This document shows positions 8,788 through 20,002 of a DNA stretch of 64,000 bases, piece after piece (position 1 is the first letter of the stretch; each line of letters opens with the position of its first letter). The DNA lies in the NCBI GenBank assembly GCA_018241725.1, contig JAFEDI010000130.1:1-64000 (forward strand). Reading direction: 5' to 3'. The DNA is from Pseudomonadota bacterium (lineage in GTDB: Bacteria > Pseudomonadota > Gammaproteobacteria > Burkholderiales > Rhodocyclaceae). The translations under genes and the position numbers were made by a program. The notes below the pieces were generated by a model. That model saw nothing but the letters and a program-made list of their open reading frames with translations, did no database searches and was not told where the DNA came from.

Positions 8788-9774
8788 TCAGGGCGCCTTG
8801 GCGACGAAGCCCGGCGCGTCGCGTTCCAGCGCGCGCGCGGCACCGGCCAGGCCGGGGTAGGGCGCGCGGATCACGTAGGTCGGGATCTGGGCCAGGTAGT
8901 CGCTGAAGCGCCCCTTCTGCTCGAAGCGGGCGCGGAAGGGCGAACGGGCGAAGTAACTGCCCAGCTTGGGGACGATGCCGCCGCCGATGTACACCCCGCC
9001 GCGGGCGCCGAGCACCAGGGCCAGGTTGGCGGCGACGGTGCCGAGCATCGCGCAGAAGATCTCCAGGCTCTCGGCGCAGTAGACGCAGCTGCCGTCGAGG
9101 CCCCGGGTGCTGATGGCGGCGGCGCTGAGCGCGTCGGTTGCCACGCCGTGGCGGCGCGTCACGGCCTCGTAGAGGGCCTCCAGGCCGGGGCCGGACAGCA
9201 CGCGCTCGGCCGATACATGGGGAAAGCGTTGCGCGAGCAGCGCCACGATCTCGGCCTCGCGGCTGTCGATGGCGGCCAGAGTGACGTGGCCGCCCTCGCC
9301 GTTGAGGGGGATGAAATCATCGCCGCAGGGCACCAGGCCGGAGATGCCGAGGCCGGTGCCGGCCCCGATCAGCGCCCGCGGGGCATGCGGGTCCGGCGCG
9401 CCTTCGCCGATCTGCTCCAGCTCGTCCGGCGCCAGCGTCGGCAGGGCCAGGGCCAGCACCGTGAAATCGTTGAGGACGCGCAGCTGCTGCAGGTCGAGGG
9501 CATCGCGCAGGGCTTCGATGGAGAAGGACCAGTGGTGGTTGGTCATGCTCACCTCGTCGCCGGTCACCGGATTGGCGATGCCGATGGCCGCACGCTGCAG
9601 GCGGTCGACACCGACCTGCGCCATGTAGTGGCGGATCGCCGCGGCGGGCGTCTCGTGATCGGCGCAGGGCAGGGTCAGCACGTCGCTGAACGGGGCGCCG
9701 GGCGTGCGCACCAACGCGAAGCGGGCGTTGGTGCCGCCGACGTCGCCGATCAGGTCGGGGATGGGGGTCGTCAT
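8788..9774 (-). CDS. glk: Glucokinase
   Basis: ATP-dependent glucokinase of the bacterial Glk family, 328 aa, making glucose 6-phosphate. I place the start at 9774, where the protein begins MTTPIPDLIGDVGGTNARF, the N-terminal ATP-phosphate motif of the family. The LNDFT catalytic loop, GAGTGLG and GEGGH motifs are all present. It lies 17 bp downstream of zwf on the reverse strand, an operon covering the first two steps from glucose into the Entner-Doudoroff/pentose phosphate routes. A second glucokinase domain is encoded at 20003. Confidence 0.94.
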   Translation of the reverse strand: MTTPIPDLIGDVGGTNARFALVRTPGAPFSDVLTLPCADHETPAAAIRHYMAQVGVDRLQRAAIGIANPVTGDEVSMTNHHWSFSIEALRDALDLQQLRVLNDFTVLALALPTLAPDELEQIGEGAPDPHAPRALIGAGTGLGISGLVPCGDDFIPLNGEGGHVTLAAIDSREAEIVALLAQRFPHVSAERVLSGPGLEALYEAVTRRHGVATDALSAAAISTRGLDGSCVYCAESLEIFCAMLGTVAANLALVLGARGGVYIGGGIVPKLGSYFARSPFRARFEQKGRFSDYLAQIPTYVIRAPYPGLAGAARALERDAPGFVAKAP

Positions 9775-9791
9775 GGTGCGTGCTCCGTGGC

Positions 9792-11252
<1,461 letters not shown>

Positions 11253-11308
11253 CTCCGTTCCTTCGTGTGCTTGCGATGCATGAGAGCGTCGCGTTGTTTT
11301 ATCTAGTA

Positions 11309-11324
11309 TGTAGTAAAAGTACTA
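11309..11324. promoter_or_regulatory. HexR-like operator candidate, zwf side
   Basis: TGTAGTAAAAGTACTA contains the inverted repeat TAGTA-AAAG-TACTA and resembles the HexR consensus TGTAAT-n-ATTACA. It lies about 57 bp before the zwf start codon. Binding is inferred from similarity to known HexR sites. Confidence 0.5.
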
Positions 11325-11503
11325 AAAGGCAAGAGAATTTTATTTGTAGATAAATTAGTGAGCCATATTTAGCAGGCGAGGATAGGTGTTGGGGTGCGTG
11401 ATCATCTATGGGAAAATGGCTTTAGTCCCCGTAAATGCTGGATTACACATGTATAGAGGTGACGTAGCGGAAAGATTTTCCCGAATCGCGCTTGTGTTTT
11501 ATT

Positions 11504-11518
11504 TGTAGCTTAACTACA
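11504..11518. promoter_or_regulatory. HexR-like operator candidate, porin side
   Basis: TGTAGCTTAACTACA has perfect 5-bp arms TGTAG/CTACA and is the best match in the window to a HexR site. It lies about 140 bp before the porin gene and would suit repression by a 2-keto-3-deoxy-6-phosphogluconate-responsive regulator. Confidence 0.6.
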
Positions 11519-11633
11519 CTCGAATCCAGTTAAACAAAACTACATTCGTTTCGCGGGTGGTCGGAAAAGAGGGGTTCCGGCCGATGGCCTGAAGTTGGGG
11601 CAGCCCGGGGTGGATGTAACCAGCAGCGTTTGA

Positions 11634-12977
<1,344 letters not shown>

Positions 12978-13173
12978 TCGGGTCCGGCTCGCCGGGGATG
13001 GCGCGGAGGGTGTCTTCCCCTCTCCCTAGTGCGCCCTCCGTGTTATCCCCGGCAGATCCGGACACCGTTTTGTGATGTGATCGCGAAAATCCCGGCCGGC
13101 GTGGCGCACGCTTGTCGCCACGGCCCACCGGGCCATACTCAAGAATGAATCTGCTTCCCGAGGAGGAAGAGCG

Positions 13174-14430
13174 ATGAAGACCCTGATCAAGACCCTGCAC
13201 GCCGCGCTGTTGTCCACCTCTCTGCTGGCCGCGGCTGGTGCTCAGGCTGCCGACGTGGAAGTGCTGCACTGGTGGACCGCCGGCGGCGAGGCCCGCTCGG
13301 TGGCCGAACTGAAGAAGATGCTCGAGGCCAAGGGCCACAAGTGGAAGGACTTCGCGGTGGCCGGCGGCGGCGGTGAGAACGCCATGACCGTGCTGAAGTC
13401 CCGCGTGGTGTCCGGCAACCCGCCGACCGCCGCGCAGATCAAGGGGCCGAGCATCCAGGAGTGGGGCGCCGAAGGCGTGCTGGCCAACATGAACGACGTG
13501 GCCAAGGCCGGCAACTGGGACGGCCTGCTGCCGCCGGTGGTGGCAAACGTGATGAAGTATAAGGGCAACTACGTGGCGGTGCCGGTGAATGTGCACCGGG
13601 TGAACTGGATGTGGGCCAACCCGGAAGTCTTCAAGAAGGCCGGCGTGGCGATTCCCAAGACCTGGGACGAATTCCCCGCCGCCGCCGAAAAGCTGCAGAA
13701 GGCCGGTTTCATCCCGGTGGCCCACGGCGGCCAGCCCTGGCAGGACTTCACGGTGTTCGAGTCGGTGGTGATGGGCGTCGGCGGCCCGGCCTTCTACAAG
13801 AAGGCGCTGGTGGACCTGGACCAGGCTTCGCTCAAGAGCCCGACGATGATCAAGGCGCTGGAAACCCTGCAAATGGTGCGCAAGTACATCGACAAGGACG
13901 CCGCCAACCGGGACTGGAACCTGGCCACCGCGATGGTCATCAACGGCAAGGCGGCGATGCAGTTCATGGGCGACTGGGCCAAGGGCGAGTTCAGCGCCGC
14001 CGGCAAGAAGCCGGGCAAGGACTACGTGTGCCTGCCGGCGCCGGGCACCGCCAACGGCTTTACGTTCAACATCGACAGCCTGGTGATGTTCACGCAGAAG
14101 TCGGCCGACGCGAAGAAGGGCCAGCAGGACCTCGCCACCGCGGTGATGAGCCCCGAGTTCCAGGAAGTCTTCAACCTCAACAAGGGTTCGATCCCGGCCC
14201 GCCAGGGCATGGACCTCGCCAAGTTCGACGACTGTGCCAAGCAGTCCGCCGCCGACTTCACCGCCAGCGCCAAGAGCGGCGGGCTGGTGCCTAGCATCGC
14301 CCACCAGATGGCGGTGCCGGCGGCGACGGCTGGCGCGATCCAGGACGTGGTGACCCAGTTCTTCAACAGCCACACGATGACGCCCAAGGCCGCCGCCGAC
14401 AAGCTGGCCCTGGCCGCGAAGGTCCGGTAA
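13174..14430 (+). CDS. Sugar ABC transporter substrate-binding protein (glucose/mannose GtsA type)
   Basis: Periplasmic binding protein of the MalE/CUT1 class, 418 aa, with a signal peptide ending AGAQAA near residue 25. The mature sequence EVLHWWTAGGE and PVNVHRVNWMWANPEVFKKAG are characteristic of the GtsA/glucose-mannose group. It is the first gene of a complete importer (binding protein, two permeases, ATPase). Its position beside zwf, glk and a LamB porin supports glucose as the main substrate. Confidence 0.9.
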   Translation: MKTLIKTLHAALLSTSLLAAAGAQAADVEVLHWWTAGGEARSVAELKKMLEAKGHKWKDFAVAGGGGENAMTVLKSRVVSGNPPTAAQIKGPSIQEWGAEGVLANMNDVAKAGNWDGLLPPVVANVMKYKGNYVAVPVNVHRVNWMWANPEVFKKAGVAIPKTWDEFPAAAEKLQKAGFIPVAHGGQPWQDFTVFESVVMGVGGPAFYKKALVDLDQASLKSPTMIKALETLQMVRKYIDKDAANRDWNLATAMVINGKAAMQFMGDWAKGEFSAAGKKPGKDYVCLPAPGTANGFTFNIDSLVMFTQKSADAKKGQQDLATAVMSPEFQEVFNLNKGSIPARQGMDLAKFDDCAKQSAADFTASAKSGGLVPSIAHQMAVPAATAGAIQDVVTQFFNSHTMTPKAAADKLALAAKVR

Positions 14431-14443
14431 CAGCGCAGCAAGA

Positions 14444-14473
14444 ACGGCCCGGCCGCGCATGAGCCGGGCCCGT
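14444..14473 (+). promoter_or_regulatory. Intercistronic stem-loop after the binding-protein gene
   Basis: A roughly 10-bp GC stem (ACGGCCCGGC with GCCGGGCCCGT, one bulge) sits in the 93-bp gap before the first permease gene. No T-run follows. Such hairpins commonly let the binding protein be made in excess over the membrane components. Confidence 0.5.
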
Positions 14474-14523
14474 GATAACAGATCCCGCCGCGGCAGCGCC
14501 GCGGACGGGGTGGAGGACGACAA

Positions 14524-15462
14524 ATGAACGCGACGGTGCTTTCTTCAACCACCGCTCCGGCGGCCCGGCCTGCCCGGCGCTGCCGATGGTGCGACACCCT
14601 GGATGCATGGCTGCCGAAACTGGTGGTGGCGCCTACCTTCGTGTGCTCCCTGGTCTTCGTGTATGGCTACATCCTGTGGACCGCGGTGCTCTCCCTGACC
14701 CCCTCGCGCCTGCTGCCGAACTATGAGTTCGCCGGCCTGGCCCAGTACGAGGCCCTGTTCGACAACGAGCGCTGGTGGCAGGCCCTGTCCAACCTGGCCG
14801 TGTTCGGCGGCGGCTTCATCGTCATCTGCCTGGCCGTCGGCCTGCTGCTGGCGGTGCTGCTGGACCAGAAGATCCGCGCCGAAGGCTTCATCCGCTCGAT
14901 CTACCTGTACCCGATGGCGCTGTCCTTCATCGTTACCGGCACGGCCTGGAAGTGGATCCTCAACCCGGAGTTCGGCATCGAGAAGCTGATGCACGACTGG
15001 GGCTTTGCGAACTTCACCTTCGACTGGCTGATCGATCCGGAATGGTCCATCTACACCGTGATCGTCGCCGCCGTGTGGCAGTCGTCGGGCTTCGTGATGG
15101 CGCTGTTCCTGGCCGGCCTGCGCGGCATCGACGATTCGATCATCAAGGCGGCCCAGGTGGATGGCGCCTCAATGCCGACCATCTACCGCCGCATCATCAT
15201 CCCCAGCCTGCGCCCGGTGTTCTTCTCCAGCTTCATGATCCTGGCCCATATCGCGGTCAAGAGCTTTGACCTGGTGATGGCGCTGACCAACGGCGGCCCG
15301 GGCTTCTCCAGCGACCTGCCGGCGACCTTCATGTATTCCTTCGCCTTCACGCGCAACCAGATCGGCCTCGGCGCCGCCAGCGCGATGATGATGCTGATGA
15401 TCGTGGTGGCCGTCATCGTCCCCTTCATGTACTCGGAAATGCGGAGGTCCCGCCATGGCTGA
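14524..15462 (+). CDS. Sugar ABC transporter permease 1 (GtsB/MalF type)
   Basis: Inner-membrane permease of 312 aa with about six transmembrane segments. It carries the EAA-type coupling motif near KAAQVDGASMPTIYRRIIIP (around residue 215). It overlaps the next permease gene by 8 bp, so the two are translationally coupled and probably form a heterodimer. Confidence 0.92.
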   Translation: MNATVLSSTTAPAARPARRCRWCDTLDAWLPKLVVAPTFVCSLVFVYGYILWTAVLSLTPSRLLPNYEFAGLAQYEALFDNERWWQALSNLAVFGGGFIVICLAVGLLLAVLLDQKIRAEGFIRSIYLYPMALSFIVTGTAWKWILNPEFGIEKLMHDWGFANFTFDWLIDPEWSIYTVIVAAVWQSSGFVMALFLAGLRGIDDSIIKAAQVDGASMPTIYRRIIIPSLRPVFFSSFMILAHIAVKSFDLVMALTNGGPGFSSDLPATFMYSFAFTRNQIGLGAASAMMMLMIVVAVIVPFMYSEMRRSRHG

Positions 15463-16336
15463 CATGTCTGTTGCTCACACTGCGGGCGCCTCGAAGCTTG
15501 GCCGCTTCATCATCTACGGGCTGCTGGCGCTGGTCTGCCTGTACTACCTGATGCCGCTGTTCGTGATGTTGTCCACCTCGCTGAAGAGCCTCGACGAGAT
15601 CCGCGCCGGCAACCTGCTGTCGCTGCCCGGCGAATTCCGCACCGACGCGTGGGTGAAGGCCTGGGATTCGGCCTGCACCGGCGTGCAGTGCGAAGGCCTC
15701 AAGGGCTTCTTCTGGAACTCGGTGTCCTTCGTGGTGCCGGCGGTGGTGATCTCGACGATGATCGGTGCCTTCAACGGCTACGCGCTGACGATGTACCGCT
15801 TCCGCGGCAGCGATCTGGTGTTCGGCATGCTGATGATCGGCTGCTTCATCCCCTTCCAGGTGGTGCTGCTGCCGATGGCCCAGACCCTCGGCGCGCTGGG
15901 TATCGCCAACTCGACGGTCGGTCTGGTCTTCGTGCATGTGGTGTATGGCGCGGCCTTCACGACGCTGTTTTTCCGCAACTACTACGTGACGATCCCGGAC
16001 GAGCTGGTGAAGGCGGCCAAGATTGACGGCGCCGGTTTCCTGCGCATCTTCTTCAGCATCATCCTGCCGCTGTCGGTGCCGATCATCGTGGTCAGCGTGA
16101 TCTGGCAATTCACCCAGGTGTGGAACGACTTCCTGTTCGGCGTGGTGTTCTCGTCCGGCGACCGCCAGCCGATCACCGTGGCGCTGAACAACCTGGTGAA
16201 TACCTCCACCGGGGTGAAGGAATACAACGTGGACATGGCCGCCGCCATCATCGCGGCACTGCCGACCCTGCTGGTGTACATCGTTGCCGGCAAGTACTTC
16301 GTGCGTGGCCTGACCGCCGGTGCGGTCAAGGGCTGA
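15455..16336 (+). CDS. Sugar ABC transporter permease 2 (GtsC/MalG type)
   Basis: Second inner-membrane permease, 293 aa, with six predicted membrane segments. The EAA-type loop is DELVKAAKIDGAGFLRIFF near residue 185. Its start overlaps the stop of the first permease, and the ATPase gene follows after 27 bp. It completes the membrane channel of the glucose-type importer. Confidence 0.92.
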   Translation: MADMSVAHTAGASKLGRFIIYGLLALVCLYYLMPLFVMLSTSLKSLDEIRAGNLLSLPGEFRTDAWVKAWDSACTGVQCEGLKGFFWNSVSFVVPAVVISTMIGAFNGYALTMYRFRGSDLVFGMLMIGCFIPFQVVLLPMAQTLGALGIANSTVGLVFVHVVYGAAFTTLFFRNYYVTIPDELVKAAKIDGAGFLRIFFSIILPLSVPIIVVSVIWQFTQVWNDFLFGVVFSSGDRQPITVALNNLVNTSTGVKEYNVDMAAAIIAALPTLLVYIVAGKYFVRGLTAGAVKG

Positions 16337-16363
16337 CAAGACAAATACAGGAGTGAGACGAAA

Positions 16364-17476
16364 ATGGGCGCTTTATCCATCCGCAACGTGCGCAAGTCCT
16401 ATCACGGCAACGAGATCCTGAAGGGCATCAACCTGGAGATCGACAAGGGCGAGTTCCTGATCCTGGTCGGCCCGTCCGGCTGCGGCAAATCGACGCTGCT
16501 GTCGATGATCGCGGGCCTGGACAGCGTGACCTCCGGCGAGATCCGCATCGGCGACCGGGTTGTCAACGACCTCAGCCCGAAGGACCGGGACATCGCGATG
16601 GTCTTCCAGTCCTACGCGCTGTATCCCAACATGACGGTGCGCGAGAACATCTCCTTCGGCCTGCAGATCCGCAAGGTGCCGGCCGCCGAGCAGGCGCGCA
16701 TCGTCGAGCGCGTCGCCAACACGCTGCAGATCGGCCATCTGCTCGACCGCAAGCCGTCGCAGCTGTCCGGCGGCCAGCGTCAGCGGGTAGCGATGGGCCG
16801 GGCGATCTCCCGCGAGCCGTCCCTGTTCCTGTTCGATGAGCCGCTGTCCAACCTGGACGCCAAGCTGCGTGTCGAGATGCGCACCGAGATCAAGCTGCTC
16901 CACCAGCGCATGGGCACCAGCATCGTCTATGTGACCCACGACCAGATCGAGGCCATGACCCTCGGCGACAAGATCGCCGTGATGAAGGCCGGCGAGGTGC
17001 AGCAGTTCGGCACCCCGCGGGAGATCTACGACAACCCGGCCAACCTGTTCGTGGCCGGCTTCATGGGCTCGCCGTCGATGAATTTCATCCCCGCCAAGGT
17101 CGAGGCCGTGGGCGGCGGCTATGGCGTGAAGCTGGAAAGCGGCCAGCGCACCCACGTCTTCCCGGTGCCGGCGGCCGACGGCAAGCTGAAGGCCTGGGAG
17201 GGCAGGGAAGTCCTGTTCGGCATCCGCCCGGAACAGATCACCCACAAGAGCGAATCCCGCCTCGGCCTGCCGCAATTCCAGACCGCCGAGATGCCGATCC
17301 GCCTGACCGAGCCGACCGGGCCGGACACCATGGTGCTGGTGCCGATCAACGGCAAGGACGTGGTGTGCCGCGTCCATCCGGCCCACGCCCGCCAGCCGGG
17401 CGAGTCGATGGAGCTGATGTTCGACCTGTCCAAGTCGGTGTTTTTCGACCCGGCCAGCGAGCAGCGCATCGCCTGA
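16364..17476 (+). CDS. Sugar ABC transporter ATP-binding protein (MsmK/UgpC/GtsD type)
   Basis: ATPase of the CUT1 class, 370 aa. Walker A is GPSGCGKST (residues 38-46), the signature LSGGQRQRVAMGRA lies near 135, and Walker B with D-loop is FLFDEPLSNLDAKLR. The last 120 residues form the TOBE/MalK-like regulatory domain (GIRPEQITHKS). It is the final gene of the operon, followed by a convergent terminator. Confidence 0.94.
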   Translation: MGALSIRNVRKSYHGNEILKGINLEIDKGEFLILVGPSGCGKSTLLSMIAGLDSVTSGEIRIGDRVVNDLSPKDRDIAMVFQSYALYPNMTVRENISFGLQIRKVPAAEQARIVERVANTLQIGHLLDRKPSQLSGGQRQRVAMGRAISREPSLFLFDEPLSNLDAKLRVEMRTEIKLLHQRMGTSIVYVTHDQIEAMTLGDKIAVMKAGEVQQFGTPREIYDNPANLFVAGFMGSPSMNFIPAKVEAVGGGYGVKLESGQRTHVFPVPAADGKLKAWEGREVLFGIRPEQITHKSESRLGLPQFQTAEMPIRLTEPTGPDTMVLVPINGKDVVCRVHPAHARQPGESMELMFDLSKSVFFDPASEQRIA

Positions 17477-17516
17477 GCTGCCGCCAGCCTGGACTTCGGT
17501 TCAGGCCGGCGGCAGC
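17477..17516. terminator. Bidirectional hairpin between convergent genes
   Basis: A 15-position stem with one mismatch (GCTGCCGCCAGCCTG with CAGGCCGGCGGCAGC) and a 10-nt loop starts right after the ATPase stop and includes the stop region of the convergent UPF0303 gene. It suits termination of both transcripts. Confidence 0.65.
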
Positions 17517-17989
17517 GAATACGCCAGCCCCAGTTCTGCACTCAGCGCCTCGACCACCAGTTCGTGGTCGAGGCGCTGGGGGAGTCCTGAAACTGCCACG
17601 AAACCAATGACACCGGCGCCTTCCACGCAGAGTGGAAAGGCGCCGCCGTGGCTTGCATAGTCGGCGGCCGGCAGGCCGTAGTGGCTCGTCAGGTCGCCGC
17701 CCTTTTCCTGCAGGCTCAGGCCGACGGCGTAGGAGCTGCGCAGGAAGCGCGTCACCACATTGCCCTTGCGGCGGATCCATTCGCCGTTGTCCGGTGTCGT
17801 GCCAGGCAGCGCGGCATGAAACAGCAATTGGCCGCAACGGCGGATCTCGATGGCAACGGCCAGCCGGCGCTCCACGGCCATGCCGCGCAGGCGCGAGCCT
17901 AGCCGCCAGGTGAAGTCCTCATCGAAGTGGGGCAGGCGCAGGGCGGTTTCCTGGGCGGCGATGCGGGTGATCTCGTCCTTCAGTTCCAT
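17501..17989 (-). CDS. UPF0303 / haem-degrading-domain family protein
   Basis: A 162-aa cytoplasmic protein of the UPF0303 family (also annotated as haem-degrading domain, GlcG/HbpS-like fold). The conserved features are the central AIEIRRCGQLLFHAALPGTTPDN and the glycine-rich HGGAFPLCVEGAGVIGFVAVSGLPQ. The biochemical role of the family is not established. It overlaps the upstream oxidoreductase gene by 10 bp, so the two probably form an operon with the DeoR regulator. Confidence 0.8.
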   Translation of the reverse strand: MELKDEITRIAAQETALRLPHFDEDFTWRLGSRLRGMAVERRLAVAIEIRRCGQLLFHAALPGTTPDNGEWIRRKGNVVTRFLRSSYAVGLSLQEKGGDLTSHYGLPAADYASHGGAFPLCVEGAGVIGFVAVSGLPQRLDHELVVEALSAELGLAYSLPPA

Positions 17990-19056
17990 GCGGCGCGCTC
18001 CTGCTCAGTCAGTTCCAGGCCGGTGCACTGGCCGCTGGCGGCACTGCGTCGGGCGGCGTCGATGACGGCCATCACGGCCAGGGCTCCGTGGGCCGGTACC
18101 GGGTTGGGCGCGCCTTCCCGCAGCGCCGCATGGATGCCTGCGTAGTAGGCCGGGTAGTCGCCGCGCGGCAGCGGCAGCGTGGTGGCCGAGCCGTCGGCGG
18201 CGTACAGCGTGGGCGCTTGCGGATCGAGTCCCCAGTCCGGCGCGCCGGGGCGCAGGCCGGCCTTGAGCTGGTCTTCCTGGCAGTCCAGTCCGTGTTTGAC
18301 CCAGCTGCTGGTGGTGCCGTGGGCGGCGAAGCGCGGCATGCCACCGGCCACCAGCATCGACGCGCGCAGCGTGACCTGCAGGCGTCCGTAGTCCAGGTCC
18401 ACCTGCGCCCAGTCGTCGGCTTCGGCGCCGTCCCGCTGGACGGCGAAACGGGCCGATACGCTGTTGGGCAGGCCGAAGAGCTGCAGGGCCTGATCGATGA
18501 GGTGCGGTCCCAGGTCGTACCACACGCCGCCTCCGGCCACCGCCTGCTCGCGCCAGCGGGCTCGGACTTCTGGGCGGAAGCGCTCGAAGCGGGATTCGAG
18601 CTGGGTCGGTCGGCCGAGACGGCCATCGGCGAGCAGCGCGCGCAGGGCCAGAAAGTCCGTGTCCCAGCGGCGGTTATGGAAGACAGACAGCAGCCGGCCA
18701 TGCTGTTCGGCGAGGCGGATCAGCTCGCGGGCTTCGGTCAGCTCGACGGTGAAGGGCTTGTCTACGACCACGTGCTTGCCTGCCGCCAGCGCCGCGGCAG
18801 CAAGCGGTGCGTGGGTGTCGTTGGGGCTGGCGATGACCACCAGTTCGATGTCCGGCGAGTGGATAGCGGCCAGCGGATCGGCCTCCACGCGGGCTTCCGG
18901 CCAGTCGGCGGCGACGGCTTGCCCCTGGCTGGAGGCGATGCAGGCGAGGTGTAGCCCCGGCGTGGCGGCGATCAGCGGGGCGTGGAAGGTCTTGCCGGCG
19001 TTGCCGTAGCCGATTAGGGCGACGGAAATCGGGGGGTCGGATGGGGTGTTCGTCAT
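17980..19056 (-). CDS. Gfo/Idh/MocA-family oxidoreductase
   Basis: NAD(P)-dependent sugar-type dehydrogenase, 358 aa. The N-terminal Rossmann motif is ALIGYGNAGKTFHAP. The lysine-containing VDKPF motif, equivalent to the family EKP, lies near residue 98, and GGGVWYDLGPHLIDQAL is the conserved substrate-domain helix. I place the start at the ATG at 19056, where its ATGA overlaps the stop of the DeoR regulator; the open frame extends far upstream but that part is antisense noise. It resembles YdgJ-type oxidoreductases; the substrate is unknown. Confidence 0.86.
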   Translation of the reverse strand: MTNTPSDPPISVALIGYGNAGKTFHAPLIAATPGLHLACIASSQGQAVAADWPEARVEADPLAAIHSPDIELVVIASPNDTHAPLAAAALAAGKHVVVDKPFTVELTEARELIRLAEQHGRLLSVFHNRRWDTDFLALRALLADGRLGRPTQLESRFERFRPEVRARWREQAVAGGGVWYDLGPHLIDQALQLFGLPNSVSARFAVQRDGAEADDWAQVDLDYGRLQVTLRASMLVAGGMPRFAAHGTTSSWVKHGLDCQEDQLKAGLRPGAPDWGLDPQAPTLYAADGSATTLPLPRGDYPAYYAGIHAALREGAPNPVPAHGALAVMAVIDAARRSAASGQCTGLELTEQERAAWN

Positions 19057-19823
19057 CGGGTCTGCTCTCCGGCGGTGTCGAGGATGGTTTGGGCCAGGCC
19101 GGCGGGTAAGCTGGCAGATGAGTCGGCGTAAAAGGGACGGTCGCAGAAGAGCCGCGTGAAGTCGTCCAGCGGGGCGACCGCGTGGGGCGCGAGGGTGTCG
19201 AACTTGAGGTGGTCGGTGGCCAGCCAGTGGGTGCTGCTGCAGGCCTGCATCGCGCGCTTGACCTCGGCGTCGCCGGCCTCGGTGGCGGTCAGCCCGTGGC
19301 GCGGGTGCAGCGCGCAGGCGCCGAGGATGGCCAAATCCACGCGGTAGCGGCGCACGGTGTCCACCGTGGCGGCGCCGCGGAACAGGCGCTGGCGTGCATC
19401 CCATTCGCCGCCGGCCAGCACCAGGCGAATCTCTGGCCGGGTGCTCAGCGCCTGGGCGACATCCAGCGAGTGGGTCACGACGAGGTGCGGCCCACGCAGC
19501 GCCCGCGCGACGGCCAGCAGCGTGGAGCCGGCGTCGAGCATCAGGGACGCGTCTGGCGGAATTGCGTTGGCGACGGCGCGGCCGAGGGCTTCCTTCTCTT
19601 CCGGTAGCACTGCGTCGCGAGCGGTACGGGGCAGGGCGTGCATGTCGGCCAGCACCGCGCCGCCGTGGCTGCGGGTCAGCAGGCCCTGGGCTTCCAGGTG
19701 CTTCAGGTCGCGGCGGATGGTGTCGTCGGACACGTCGAGGGCGGCGGCGAGTTCGAGGATGCCGGCCTGGCCGCTGTTGGCCAGGTGCTGGAGGAGGGCG
19801 CGGTGACGGGCGGCGGGGAGCAT
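19053..19823 (-). CDS. DeoR-family transcriptional regulator
   Basis: A 256-aa regulator with an N-terminal DeoR helix-turn-helix at about residues 5-60 (LELAAALDVSDDTIRRDLKHLEAQG) and a C-terminal sugar-phosphate-sensing domain. The ATG at 19823 is preferred; an in-frame TTG lies 9 bp earlier and neither has a clear ribosome-binding site. It overlaps the oxidoreductase by 4 bp and is divergent from the glucokinase-RpiR fusion. Direct repeats in the gap are likely operator half-sites. Confidence 0.87.
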   Translation of the reverse strand: MLPAARHRALLQHLANSGQAGILELAAALDVSDDTIRRDLKHLEAQGLLTRSHGGAVLADMHALPRTARDAVLPEEKEALGRAVANAIPPDASLMLDAGSTLLAVARALRGPHLVVTHSLDVAQALSTRPEIRLVLAGGEWDARQRLFRGAATVDTVRRYRVDLAILGACALHPRHGLTATEAGDAEVKRAMQACSSTHWLATDHLKFDTLAPHAVAPLDDFTRLFCDRPFYADSSASLPAGLAQTILDTAGEQTR

Positions 19824-19863
19824 GGGGTCCAAACAAAGAGGGGAATGCCCGCAATTTTATTTG

Positions 19864-19893
19864 CGGTTTTGTGCATAAGTATACGGTTTTGTG
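19864..19893. promoter_or_regulatory. Tandem CGGTTTTGTG repeats between divergent regulator genes
   Basis: CGGTTTTGTG occurs at 19864-19873 and again at 19884-19893, exactly 20 bp apart (about two helical turns). A related inverted GCAAAAAACCGC follows. Evenly spaced direct repeats are common for DeoR-family operators, so this is the best candidate site for the adjacent regulator. Confidence 0.5.
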
Positions 19894-20002
19894 AAAAATG
19901 CACCGCAAAAAACCGCGCGGGCGGCATCGGCTTCCGCTTGGGTTATGCTTGCGGGCAGATTTGAAGGGCATCAGCGAACAGGAGAAGGACGTGGGAGGAG
20001 CA

